This document shows positions 1-8,534 of a stretch of 64,000 nucleotides of DNA, in pieces. Position 1 is the stretch's first letter, and the number at the start of each line of letters is the position of its first letter. Position numbers and translations under genes: made by a program. The notes under the pieces are model-generated. The model saw only the letters and a program-made list of their open reading frames with translations. It did no database searches and was not told the DNA's origin. The DNA lies in NCBI GenBank assembly GCA_014647715.1, contig BMPS01000006.1, positions 1 to 64,000 of the forward strand, written 5' to 3'. This DNA comes from Streptomyces cinereus (GTDB lineage Bacteria > Pseudomonadota > Gammaproteobacteria > Pseudomonadales > Moraxellaceae).

Positions 1-53
1 AGTATGTGCTCAAATTGTTTTCGGCTAATGTCGCTTGGATAGGCTTTTCTCAT
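1..53 (-). CDS. IS5-family transposase, N-terminal fragment cut by the window edge
   Basis: Reading leftwards from an ATG at 53 gives MRKAYPSDISRKQFEHI, after which the window ends. This opening (basic residue, then YPSDIS and QFE.I) is typical of IS5-family DDE transposases found in Acinetobacter and Moraxella. Only 17 residues are visible, so no catalytic residue can be checked. An extended -10-like TGCTAGGAT lies upstream on the same strand (90-98), fitting a transposase promoter just inside the element. Identification rests on recognising the N-terminus; the family is likely but the exact element is not known. Confidence 0.7.
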   Translation of the reverse strand, partial: MRKAYPSDISRKQFEHI

Positions 54-123
54 GGTGATTGATTCGGTTATTAATTGATTATGTAGCTTATCCTAGCATA
101 TTTTTTAATCGTGAACAGGTTCT
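1..123 (-). mobile_element. End of an IS5-like insertion sequence
   Basis: The coding sequence of menA breaks at about 118-125, and outward from there comes an AT-rich segment and a transposase start. The outer end read on the minus strand begins near GAACCTGTTCAC and should contain the terminal inverted repeat. The partner end lies outside the window, so the inverted repeat and target duplication cannot be confirmed and the outer boundary is good to a few bases only. Confidence 0.65.
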
Positions 124-497
124 AAGAAGGTGAAGAAATCGGTCAGACTGTTAAAGCTCAGCCAAAGTAAGCCAATACCGCAGCCAAAAATAAACAGCGC
201 CCAACTTATGATTAATTTCTTGAGGGTCTTGGGATTGATTATCCCTTGGGCAGTCTGTCTATCGAGTCGATGGGCATCCGTACCCCGTATGCCATCGCCA
301 TAGTCGTTGGCTAAATTGGATAAAATCTGTAAGCCTAAGGCAACCCAAAGGCTTAGCAAAAAGATTTGCCAATTTTTGCTGTTAAAACTACCAATACGCG
401 AGTATGCCAACGCATTGGCTACTATGATGCCAGCCACCGCTAATGGATAAGTGCGTGGGCGAGTCGCTTGCCAAAATGCTTGTAAAAACTTGACCAT
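105..497 (-). pseudogene. menA: 1,4-dihydroxy-2-naphthoate prenyltransferase-like (MenA), truncated by the IS
   Basis: The family attaches a polyprenyl chain to 1,4-dihydroxy-2-naphthoate in the membrane during menaquinone synthesis. Visible are an N-terminal ATRPRTYPLA segment, two hydrophobic helices and the prenyl diphosphate-binding motif NLANDYGDGIRGTD, which is the first Asp-rich motif of MenA. The frame ends after about 130 residues, whereas intact MenA is about 300; the second Asp-rich region and most membrane helices are missing. The last residues (EPVHD) come from the IS end. Start taken at ATG 497 behind GAGTGAGTG; a GTG at 500 is also in frame. The rest of the gene may lie beyond the IS. 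Another UbiA-family enzyme is possible, but the DNA fits MenA best. Confidence 0.75.
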
Positions 498-580
498 CAC
501 TCACTCGAAACCTTGTATCACCAATCGCAACATCTAAATGGCTTTATCCATTTAGATGCACGTTACCAATGATGCGGGGT

Positions 581-3130
581 TTATGTTGATTTTTTTAGAC
601 CTGCTTGCGCCAACAATGCACCTAAGCTACCGATTTTTTGCGGTTTGTCGGCTGCTTGGTTTTGCGGTTTAGCGGCTTTGTCACTACGTTGAGGTTTGCC
701 CGAATGTTTGGCTGATTTGCTGCCGCGCTCGGTAGGGTCTGCGTGTTTTTTGGTCGTACCATCCACTGATTGGTTGGTATTTTTTGCTTTACTAGCGGGT
801 GCTTTTTCAGCAGGTTTGGCTACCATTGGGGTATCTGACTTCATGCTAAAGCCCACGCGTTTACGCTCTGCATCCACTGAAATCACGCGAACGGTGACGA
901 TATCACCTGGTTTGACATGATTTAACGGATCGGCGATAAATTCGTTACCCATCTCTGAGATATGTACCAAGCCATCTTGATGTACACCAACATCAACAAA
1001 ACAACCAAAACTTGTCACATTGGTGACCACGCCTTCAAGCGTCATGCCTTCGGTTAAATCGTTGATGCTATTGACATCGTCACGGAACTGCGCTGTTTTA
1101 AAGCTCGGTCTTGGATCGTGTGCAGGTTTGGCTAATTCTTGTTTGATGGCAGCGGCTTTCAGCGTTGCTTGCTCGGCATCATTAACCTCATCGTTTGCGG
1201 CAGCGATAAGTGAAGCGGTCAGATTGTTAAGCGCTGACTCGTCACCTAGCACATCGTTGAGATTGTGGTCAGTTGAAGCCAGCCATTGTTTGACCATCTC
1301 GTAGTTTTCTGGGTGTAACCCTGTTGCATCTAACAGCTCATCACCGCCACGAATGCGTAAAAAACCTGCCGCTTGTTCAAAAGTTTTGGCACCCAATCTT
1401 GGCACGTTTTTGAGCTGTTCACGATTGGCAAATGCGCCATGTTCGTTGCGGTAGTTGACAATTTGCTGCGCTACATTGACATTGAGACCTGCGATATAAG
1501 ACAAAATCGCAGGGCTTGCGGTATTGACATCTACACCCACCGCATTCACACAGTCTTGCGTGACTTTGGTTAAACTATCAGCCAGCTGTGTTTGGTTGAC
1601 GTCATGCTGATATTGACCCACGCCAATGGCTTTGGGATCGACTTTAACCAGCTCAGACAAGGGATCTTGCAAACGACGGGCAATCGATACTGCCCCACGA
1701 ATGGATACATCAAGCTCTTGTAATTCTTGCGATGCCAGTTCGCTGGCTGAGTACACAGACGCACCAGACTCATTGACCACCACAGGCACGGCTTTGATAT
1801 CCCCGTTTCCTTGAGCGCTGTTTTCTGCCAAAATTTCTTTGATTAAAGCATCTGTCTCACGGCTAGCCGTACCATTACCAATGGCGATTAAATTCACATG
1901 GTGATTTTTGAGTAAATCGGCAATGGTTTGTTTGGCTTCATCGACCTTATTGTCTGGGGCAAATGGATATACCGTTGCAATCGCAAAACTATCATCGCTA
2001 TTTTTGGCAACATGACCTAGGCTATCAACCACAGCCATTTTGACCCCATGACGGATACCCGGATCGACGCCTAAAATCGTTTTTTGACCGGCTGGCGCTG
2101 CCATTAATAAATGCTGTAAATTGTTTGCAAACACGTCAATTGCTGCGGATTCAGCCGTTAAGCGCTTTTCTGTAAGCAAACGATGCTCAATATGCGGACG
2201 CCATTTGTCCAACCACAGTTTTTTGCCCAGTGACAATAAAAACTGTTGACGCTCACTAGGCTCAGCAGCCGTTAAGTTAAATGCCTGATTAATTTGCTGG
2301 GTAAACGGTGCATCATCGCCTTCAATGGCAATCGTCAGTACGTTATCTTGGCGACCGCGTAGCATCGCTAATAATCGATGATTGGGTAGACGCGCCAAGC
2401 TTTCAGCGTGGTCAAAATAGTCTTTGTATTTTTCGCCGACTTCCCGTTTTTCCTCGCCCACTAAACGGCTATGAATTTGGGCGATTTTACCAAAGCCGAC
2501 GCGCAGTTTGTCGAGTAGGTCAAGCTGCTGTGTCCACTCATCGATAATAATGGCACCGATGCCTGATAGCTGTTTTTCTTTATCTTCAAAAATTGACGCT
2601 TCGGCTTCGCCGTTGTCATCCTGTACAGGCGCTGGCGCTTGGTACGCTGATAATGCTGAGGCTGGGCTTACCGACTCATTTAAAACCGCCAAGGCAATTG
2701 GCTCAAGTCCTGCTTCACGCGCTTGGGTTGCCAATGAGCGGCGGCGCGGACGATACGGCAAATAAATGTCTTCTAATTCAAGTTTGGATGCCGCTTGATT
2801 GATGCGTTCATTCAATTCATCGGTGAGCTTGTTTTGTGAAGTCAACAGCTCAATGATTTTTTGGCGGCGAATGGCCATATCTCGTTCATAGCTGAGCGAT
2901 TTTTCCAGACTACGCAATTGTACGTCATCGAGCCCGCCGGTTTGGTCTTTACGATAGCGGGCAATAAACGGAATCGTCGCGCCATCATCATAGAGTTTGA
3001 CGAATGCCATCATTTGGTTGAGTTTGATACCAAGATTGGCAGCTAATTTTTGATAAATGGCTTGCTGGACTTGCTCAGAGAGTACATCTACCGCTGGATT
3101 AGCCGCAATGGCAGTAACGTTTGTAGTCAT
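581..3130 (-). CDS. tex: Tex-like transcription accessory / S1 RNA-binding protein
   Basis: 849 residues. The protein is a nucleic-acid-binding factor of the Tex/Spt6 type, cytoplasmic, known to affect transcription and gene expression broadly. Domains in order: N-terminal helical Tex_N (about 20-200), YqgF/RuvC-like fold opening with LGVDPGIRHG (about 353), helix-hairpin-helix region (about 500-600, SPAILSYIAGLN and VPRLGAKTFEQAAGFLRI), and an S1 domain (about 690-760, GVVTNVTSFGCFVDVG). It is longer than the usual 770-780 because of an acidic insert near 160-185 and a Lys-rich tail. Start: ATG 3130 has an AGG 8 bases upstream; an in-frame GTG at 3145 has none. Monocistronic as far as visible. 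Confidence 0.95.
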   Translation of the reverse strand: MTTNVTAIAANPAVDVLSEQVQQAIYQKLAANLGIKLNQMMAFVKLYDDGATIPFIARYRKDQTGGLDDVQLRSLEKSLSYERDMAIRRQKIIELLTSQNKLTDELNERINQAASKLELEDIYLPYRPRRRSLATQAREAGLEPIALAVLNESVSPASALSAYQAPAPVQDDNGEAEASIFEDKEKQLSGIGAIIIDEWTQQLDLLDKLRVGFGKIAQIHSRLVGEEKREVGEKYKDYFDHAESLARLPNHRLLAMLRGRQDNVLTIAIEGDDAPFTQQINQAFNLTAAEPSERQQFLLSLGKKLWLDKWRPHIEHRLLTEKRLTAESAAIDVFANNLQHLLMAAPAGQKTILGVDPGIRHGVKMAVVDSLGHVAKNSDDSFAIATVYPFAPDNKVDEAKQTIADLLKNHHVNLIAIGNGTASRETDALIKEILAENSAQGNGDIKAVPVVVNESGASVYSASELASQELQELDVSIRGAVSIARRLQDPLSELVKVDPKAIGVGQYQHDVNQTQLADSLTKVTQDCVNAVGVDVNTASPAILSYIAGLNVNVAQQIVNYRNEHGAFANREQLKNVPRLGAKTFEQAAGFLRIRGGDELLDATGLHPENYEMVKQWLASTDHNLNDVLGDESALNNLTASLIAAANDEVNDAEQATLKAAAIKQELAKPAHDPRPSFKTAQFRDDVNSINDLTEGMTLEGVVTNVTSFGCFVDVGVHQDGLVHISEMGNEFIADPLNHVKPGDIVTVRVISVDAERKRVGFSMKSDTPMVAKPAEKAPASKAKNTNQSVDGTTKKHADPTERGSKSAKHSGKPQRSDKAAKPQNQAADKPQKIGSLGALLAQAGLKKST

Positions 3131-3680
3131 ATTTTTGCCTAACACTTATAAGGATGAACTCAAAACTTCAGAGTTCACGCATTATAACAAAACAATACAA
3201 AAAGATAATAGGTAAACGCTATTTTAACAAAAATCTTTAGCGATTTTTTACCTTGCCAACGATACCGCTATTGTTAAACTAAAATTTTGCTAACTAATGA
3301 CTATATAATAGGTGACTACCCTATAAGCTAACATCGCATTTTTAGCAAAATCACTACAGCAATCGACACATTTTTTTGCTTTAATAACCGCATAACCACG
3401 CAAATTTAGCTAAATAACAAGATTGATAATGCTTGCAACTTGTAACCAATCGTTTCAAAATACCTTTATCAGTCCCTAATAAAAAATTGTATACCCATAT
3501 ATTTTATAGCATTGCCTGTCCTAACGATTAATTATAAGGTTCAGTTCAACACGCCAATGGAACATGTTTAGCGTTTATAAAAAATAATTGGGTATTTATA
3601 AAAACTATGCAGCGAAAATAATGTAGTGAAAATAACATTGGTGATAGGAATATCGACGATAAAAATGAGGAAAATAATCA
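3131..3680. other. Long AT-rich spacer between tex and ompR
   Basis: About 550 bases without a credible ORF on either strand. It must contain the divergent promoters of tex and ompR. A TATAAT lies at 3304-3309 on the plus strand but without a good -35. A purine-rich GAGGA (3667-3671) nine bases before the ompR ATG serves as its ribosome-binding site. No tRNA fold or strong terminator seen. Confidence 0.5.
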
Positions 3681-4454
3681 ATGAGTGATGACATCAACCC
3701 CACTGTAGAATCTACCCCCAATCAATCAGCCGCCGGCGATATGAATCAGCGCATTTTGGTCGTTGACGATGATGCGCGTCTTCGTACTTTATTGCAACGT
3801 TTCTTGGAAGACGATGGTTATATTGTACGTACGGCGCATGATGGTAGCCAAATGGACAAACTGATGCAGCGCGAGTTATTTTCGCTGATTGTGCTTGATT
3901 TAATGCTACCTAATGAAGACGGCATTAGTATTTGCCATCGCTTACGCGCAGAAAACTCCGATATTCCGATTATTATGTTGACCGCTAAAGGTTCCGATGC
4001 CGATCGTATCGCAGGACTTGAAGCAGGCGCGGATGATTATCTGCCAAAACCCTTTAACCCCAAAGAATTATTGGCACGTATTAAAGCCGTATTGCGTCGG
4101 CAAACGCGTGAATTGCCAGGTGCACCCAGTCAGCAAATGGAAGTGGTCGAATTTGGGTCATGGACATTAGATTTATCAACGCGTACCCTAAAGCGTGATG
4201 GCAATATCGTGACCTTAACCACAGGTGAATTTAGTGTATTAAAGGCTTTGGTACAACATCCCCGTGAGCCATTAACCCGTGATAAACTGATGAATCTGGC
4301 ACGCGGCCGTGAATGGGGCGCAATGGAGCGCTCAATTGATGTGCAAGTATCGCGTTTACGCCGTCTCATCGAAGATAATCCTTCGCAAGCGCGCTATATC
4401 CAAACCGTTTGGGGCGTGGGCTACGTGTTTGTACCCGATGGCGCAGATAGCTAA
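3681..4454 (+). CDS. ompR: OmpR-family response regulator
   Basis: 257 residues. DNA-binding response regulator of envelope/osmotic control. The receiver domain (about 22-140) has the acidic pocket D29-D31, the phosphoacceptor D73 in LIVLDLMLP, T101 and K123 in PKPFNP. The C-terminal winged helix (about 155-252) carries HPREPL(T)RDKLMNLARGRE and RSIDVQVSRLRR, nearly identical to E. coli OmpR, as is the ending YIQTVWGVGYVFVPDG. A 20-residue N-terminal extension is present. No sensor kinase follows: the next gene is a COG0523 GTPase on the same strand 98 bases on, so EnvZ must be elsewhere or absent. Very sure of the family; orthology to OmpR is well supported by sequence. Confidence 0.95.
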   Translation: MSDDINPTVESTPNQSAAGDMNQRILVVDDDARLRTLLQRFLEDDGYIVRTAHDGSQMDKLMQRELFSLIVLDLMLPNEDGISICHRLRAENSDIPIIMLTAKGSDADRIAGLEAGADDYLPKPFNPKELLARIKAVLRRQTRELPGAPSQQMEVVEFGSWTLDLSTRTLKRDGNIVTLTTGEFSVLKALVQHPREPLTRDKLMNLARGREWGAMERSIDVQVSRLRRLIEDNPSQARYIQTVWGVGYVFVPDGADS

Positions 4455-4471
4455 ACAAGCGCGATGTAAGA

Positions 4472-4523
4472 GAGCGGATTAAGAAAGCCAATTGTAAGAG
4501 CGAATTAAAAAAGCCAATTAAAA
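4472..4523 (+). repeat. Tandem 26-bp repeat, two copies
   Basis: Copy 1 is 4472-4497 and copy 2 is 4498-4523. Each begins GAGCG(G/A)ATTAA and contains AAGCCAATT. A third partial copy (AAGCTAACTT) follows. It lies between ompR and the GTPase gene and resembles other short tandem repeats between genes in this window. Confidence 0.7.
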
Positions 4524-4552
4524 AAGCTAACTTAACAGAGTTAAAAACTTTT

Positions 4553-5635
4553 ATGATAAAACCGTTGATTGTAAATACAGCCTGTCATCTGGTGATGGGC
4601 TTTTTAGGTTCTGGAAAAACTAGTTTTATCAATGCCTGTATCGCGCATTTTCAGCACCAAGAAAAGTGGGCGATTTTGGTCAATGAAGCAGGTCACATCG
4701 GTATTGATGAAAAGCTATTGACGAGTAATACTGACCATGATTTAGCGATTCGACAAGTATCTGGTGGCTGTATCTGCTGTACGTCGCAACTGCCGCTACA
4801 GATTGCGCTCGCTCGCTTGACTTCCGAGTATAGACCTGACCGATTATGGATTGAGCCAACAGGGCTTGCACACCCGCGAGAGCTGATTGAGCAACTATCT
4901 GCACCGCATTGGCAAACTGCGCTGTCGCTAAAATCTGCCATCAGTATTGTCAATGCGCGTCATTGGCAAGATGCCCGTTATCGTGACAATGAAGGCTACC
5001 AAGCGCATGTGCGATTTTGTGATGTGGTGGTGATTAATCGTTTTCATGGGTTGGATGACACCCAAAAAACCCAACTGACCGCATGGGTAAAAGGCTTAAA
5101 CCCTAAAGCAAATTTGATTTGGCAAGCAGAACAAACGCTGAGCGAAGATAATCTGCGGCAATTGCAACAAGCGCTCAAGCAATCAAGCCAAGTGCTTGCC
5201 GAGCGTAGCCATTACCAAAAAATTAGCTTAACAAGCTTTGCTCAGTCCCCCGCTCCATCCACCATCCAAGCCGACACCACCCAATCACCAACAGCTGCCA
5301 ATGATGACTTGCCATTTCGCTATCATGATGTGCAAAACGGCTATCAAATCATCGGCTGGCGGGTGTCAGCCGATTGGACAATTGATATGACTGTGCTGAT
5401 GGAATGGCTTTTGGCCCTGCCCAACTGGCAACGTATCAAATCGGTGGTTCATATCAAACATACGCATGATGAGCAATGGCAAACCATGAATTTTACCCCA
5501 GATTCGCTCGATTTGGTGGCCTGTGAGCCACAAACCGATAACCGCATTGAAGTGATTTTTTTGGATAACACTATCGAATTAGATTTTGATAGGCTCGATA
5601 CTGAGCTGATGATGATGTTTGGGCATATGCGTTAA
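4553..5635 (+). CDS. CobW/YjiA-family (COG0523) GTPase, metal chaperone-like
   Basis: 360 residues. COG0523 GTPases insert or deliver metals (zinc, cobalt, iron) to client proteins. Visible: P-loop GFLGSGKTS at 16-24; the family metal-binding motif GGCICC at 71-76 with C73, C75 and C76; a switch-like WIEPTGLAHP; and VVVINRF in place of the usual NKxD. A C-terminal CobW_C-like half follows. Closest in layout to E. coli YjiA. It lies downstream of ompR in the same direction with a tandem repeat between and only a weak ribosome-binding site, so co-transcription is possible but not shown. No zinc-uptake gene or Zur box is next to it, so the client metal is unknown. Confidence 0.85.
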   Translation: MIKPLIVNTACHLVMGFLGSGKTSFINACIAHFQHQEKWAILVNEAGHIGIDEKLLTSNTDHDLAIRQVSGGCICCTSQLPLQIALARLTSEYRPDRLWIEPTGLAHPRELIEQLSAPHWQTALSLKSAISIVNARHWQDARYRDNEGYQAHVRFCDVVVINRFHGLDDTQKTQLTAWVKGLNPKANLIWQAEQTLSEDNLRQLQQALKQSSQVLAERSHYQKISLTSFAQSPAPSTIQADTTQSPTAANDDLPFRYHDVQNGYQIIGWRVSADWTIDMTVLMEWLLALPNWQRIKSVVHIKHTHDEQWQTMNFTPDSLDLVACEPQTDNRIEVIFLDNTIELDFDRLDTELMMMFGHMR

Positions 5636-5703
5636 GCTTACGGTTGATGGATAGCCGATTTTATTGTCTATTTTTTTGATTTTGTGGCTGTTTTTTTCAT
5701 TGA

Positions 5704-6501
5704 TTATGTGGCGTTAACATCGGGCGTGATACGGATGATAGTGTCACTTTCAAGGTTTTTTTCTTGCATATCAAACCCTGTATGAGTGATGGTGAGCAAG
5801 GTACTTACGCGCGTCCCATAGCTACTTCCCAGCAGCTTGTCGAGGCGATTGGCAGGAATAAAAATGGAAGACAACGCCAATTCTCTCTCGATACTTAAAC
5901 CTGTATCAGGTAGCTGGGTGATAGGCGCTTGTTCACGGTCTTGCAATATCTCAAATGCTAGCGGTTGCCAATCCTCATGCCCAGCAAGCAGCGGCAATAA
6001 CTCTTGTCGTACTCGCTTGCGCAGTTTTTCCGTTTTAAACCATGCCTTATTCGGTTGACCATTGGATAACACATATAAGCCTTTTGCCAATATCTCGATG
6101 CCATACCCTTTATTATTAAGTAGTACCGCTTGCTGCCGATCACCGATGACTAGATTGAACCCATCGTAGCAGGGCAAATCAATTTGCCTTGCGAAAGCTA
6201 GGGGCGACCACTCACCACTTAAATAATCAAGGATTAACTGACCGCGGGACGTGGCAAAGACAGGCTTATCTTTGATAATCTCTCGGTAGTTTAAAATCAC
6301 CCCCCAGCGCCCATGCACAGGATCGATACCCAACCAAGTGCCCCCTGCTTGCGCATCTTGCCCCGCGATGATTTTTTTGCCATTCGGCAATTGCCATTCA
6401 TGCAGTGCGCGCGTAGGACGCTGCAAAAATTCATCCCGATTGGATAATAGCACCAAGGGCTTATCCTCAAACAGATGCCAAGCCAACGCCACAATGCACA
6501 T
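5704..6501 (-). CDS. NRDE/TANGO2-family protein
   Basis: 265 residues starting MCIVALAW, with the family-defining LSNRDEF motif near residue 20 followed by RPT. The catalytic-looking N-terminal Cys2 after Met is conserved in this Ntn-hydrolase-like family (DUF833, relatives of eukaryotic TANGO2), whose reaction is not settled; heme trafficking has been proposed for eukaryotic members. No signal peptide, so cytoplasmic. AGAAGGAAT gives a good ribosome-binding site before ATG 6501. It converges on the GTPase gene and is divergent from the glycosyltransferase gene. Family assignment is firm, function open. Confidence 0.85.
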   Translation of the reverse strand: MCIVALAWHLFEDKPLVLLSNRDEFLQRPTRALHEWQLPNGKKIIAGQDAQAGGTWLGIDPVHGRWGVILNYREIIKDKPVFATSRGQLILDYLSGEWSPLAFARQIDLPCYDGFNLVIGDRQQAVLLNNKGYGIEILAKGLYVLSNGQPNKAWFKTEKLRKRVRQELLPLLAGHEDWQPLAFEILQDREQAPITQLPDTGLSIERELALSSIFIPANRLDKLLGSSYGTRVSTLLTITHTGFDMQEKNLESDTIIRITPDVNAT

Positions 6502-6674
6502 ACTTTATTCCTTCTAACTGGTTACCATGCCATCGCCTATTGAATCTTGCATCAGCTCGATTACTCATTCCCTAGCTTAGCACCCAAAACTTTTTTGGCA
6601 ATCACCAAATCGTCATATTGTTCATTTATGATAAAAAATCTAAAAAACTGCAGTTTTAAACGATTGTTGCCCTT

Positions 6675-7421
6675 GTGAATGAGCTTATGACGCCAATTAG
6701 CATTGTGATTATTACTCTAAATGAAGCCGAACGTATCGGTAATATTTTGCGTGACTTAGCCCAGCAAAGCTACCAAAATTTTGAAGTCATCGTGGTGGAT
6801 TCCAACAGCGAAGATGACACCTGTCAAATTGCAGCCAGTTTTCGCCATCAGTTGCCCGTGATAAGCGTACATAAAATGTCAAAACGTGGCGTCAGCTTGG
6901 GTCGTAATACAGGGGCAAGCCTAGCCAAAAATGAACGGATACTGTTTTTAGATGCCGATGTGCGGTTGGATGCAGACTTTTTGCAAAAAGCCAGTCAATT
7001 ATTGGATAAAAAATTCCTAAAAGTAGCCGGCGTGTACATGAATGCTGACCACCTAAAACCTTGGTTTACAGTGGGTTATCTGCTGTTTAACATGGGTATT
7101 TTTGTTAGCCAATTTTTATCGCCAACGGCGGTCGGTGCGTGTATTTTTTCCAGTAAATCCGTGCATGAGCAATTGGGTGGTTTTGATGAATCCATCACCC
7201 TGTGTGAAGATTGTGACTATGTCAATCGCGCCAAAAAAATCACCCGCTATCAGATGCTACCGCTCACCTTTCGCTTTGACCCACGCCGCTTGCAGCAAGA
7301 TGGCTATTTTAATACGGGGTGGAAATACCTGCATGCCAATTTATATCGTTTTTTTATTGGCGAAATCCGCGATAACAAAATCCGTTACCAGTTTGGGCAT
7401 TATCATACCCAAAAAAAATAG
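6675..7421 (+). CDS. Family 2 glycosyltransferase
   Basis: 248 residues if the GTG at 6675 is used; an in-frame ATG at 6687 (MTPISIVIITLNE) is an equally possible start. GT-A fold signs: ISIVIITLNEAERI at the N-terminus, VVDSNSEDDT (about 41-49), and the metal-binding DAD at 93-95 in LFLDADVRL. A later acidic stretch LCEDCDYVNRAKK is the likely catalytic region. No clear membrane anchor except a hydrophobic stretch near 135-150. It stands alone, not in a polysaccharide cluster, so the acceptor cannot be predicted. It ends inside its own terminator stem. Confidence 0.85.
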   Translation: MNELMTPISIVIITLNEAERIGNILRDLAQQSYQNFEVIVVDSNSEDDTCQIAASFRHQLPVISVHKMSKRGVSLGRNTGASLAKNERILFLDADVRLDADFLQKASQLLDKKFLKVAGVYMNADHLKPWFTVGYLLFNMGIFVSQFLSPTAVGACIFSSKSVHEQLGGFDESITLCEDCDYVNRAKKITRYQMLPLTFRFDPRRLQQDGYFNTGWKYLHANLYRFFIGEIRDNKIRYQFGHYHTQKK

Positions 7422-7444
7422 CGTCGGTGTCAACGCTATTTTTT
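7417..7444 (+). terminator. Rho-independent terminator after the glycosyltransferase gene
   Basis: AATAGCG pairs with CGCTATT (7417-7423 with 7434-7440) around a 10-base loop, followed by a T run. The left arm overlaps the stop codon. Confidence 0.8.
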
Positions 7445-7473
7445 GCAGGGTTTGTAGGAGCTTGCCCTATGCT

Positions 7474-8295
7474 TTATCGCCCTTTAAACTCAGCAGGACG
7501 CTTTTGCATAAAGGCGGTAATCCCTTCTTTAAAGTCTTCACTGGTCGCCATTTGCATTTGGTAAATTACCTCTTGGTCTAGCGCGATATCTAGTCCTGCA
7601 AATGCCACTTGATTAATCGATTGCTTCATTGCCGCCAGTGCTAGGGTTGGCAAGCTTGTGAGGCGGTCGGTCAGTTTTTTCACTGCCGCATCAAGCGCAT
7701 CTTGACTCACCAGCGCATTCACCAGTCCCAAATCTTCTGCTTTTTGCGCGGTGATTTGCTCACCCAACATCACAAGCTCAGTGGTTTTGGCGGCACCAAT
7801 CAACTGCGATAACAGATAAATACCACCCCCATCAGGCACTAGCCCGATATTGACAAAGGCTTGTAAAAATTTAGCATTGTCACTGGCGACGCGAAAATCA
7901 CACGCTAACGCGATATTCATGCCTGCACCCGCACACGCGCCATTGATACGCGCGATAATCGGCTTGCTGATTTTGCGGATACGGCGCGTAATATCAGCAA
8001 TCCCAATCGTCAGACTATGCGACATTTTCAGTAAATTTTCGCGGTTATCGGCGCCGGATAGCATCTCGCGAATATCACCACCGCTAGAAAATCCCTTGCC
8101 CGCGCCTGTGATGACAATCACTTTGGCGGCTGTGTCGTATTGTGCGTAATCAAGGGCTTGATAAAGCTCCGATTTCATCACGCTATTGAGTGCATTGAGT
8201 GATGCTGGATCATTGAGGGTAATCGTCGCCACACTATCTGCAACATCATACGTGACTTTTTGAAAGGTGGGTTGTTGTGTTTGGGTTGCCGTCAT
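7474..8295 (-). CDS. Crotonase-superfamily enoyl-CoA hydratase/isomerase
   Basis: 273 residues. Crotonase fold: oxyanion-hole segments GKGFSSGGDIREM (about 67-79) and GACAGAGMNIALACDF (about 115-130). The second hydratase Glu position is not Glu; instead NIGLVPDGGG carries an Asp, as in PaaG-type isomerases, so isomerase or related acyl-CoA chemistry is more likely than plain crotonyl hydration. C-terminal KRPAEFKGR is typical. Ribosome-binding site AAGGAT precedes the ATG. It sits alone, divergent from the GbsR unit, with no paa or fad genes around it. The superfamily is certain; the substrate is unknown. Confidence 0.88.
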   Translation of the reverse strand: MTATQTQQPTFQKVTYDVADSVATITLNDPASLNALNSVMKSELYQALDYAQYDTAAKVIVITGAGKGFSSGGDIREMLSGADNRENLLKMSHSLTIGIADITRRIRKISKPIIARINGACAGAGMNIALACDFRVASDNAKFLQAFVNIGLVPDGGGIYLLSQLIGAAKTTELVMLGEQITAQKAEDLGLVNALVSQDALDAAVKKLTDRLTSLPTLALAAMKQSINQVAFAGLDIALDQEVIYQMQMATSEDFKEGITAFMQKRPAEFKGR

Positions 8296-8446
8296 GGGTC
8301 ATCCTTATACCAAAGAAATAAATACCAAAAAAATAGATACAATCAACCACTTCATCTTACCGAAATTATTTTTTTTTGGGAAATAAAACGCGACTTGTAA
8401 GGTCAACAATCCAAACCCAACCACAAAATTTTTACAATTTTCAAAA

Positions 8447-8464
8447 TTTCTGTATTGACAGAAA
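8447..8464. promoter_or_regulatory. Operator-like palindrome upstream of the GbsR-type gene
   Basis: TTTCTGTATTGACAGAAA: perfect 7-base arms TTTCTGT/ACAGAAA around ATTG. It lies 70-88 bases before the GTG start of the regulator gene and between two divergent genes. A near-identical site precedes the yfcH-like gene at 9504-9521. An autoregulatory site for the GbsR/MarR protein is the simplest reading (inference). Confidence 0.6.
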
Positions 8465-8534
8465 TATATAAAAAGCTCAAATTAATTAAAAATTGATTGA
8501 TTTATATCCATTTACTTACATATAAGGCTAAAAA

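Noticed and set aside
2308-2547. Plus-strand frames within tex (696-3046)
   Set aside because: All are antisense shadows without ribosome sites or recognisable domains.
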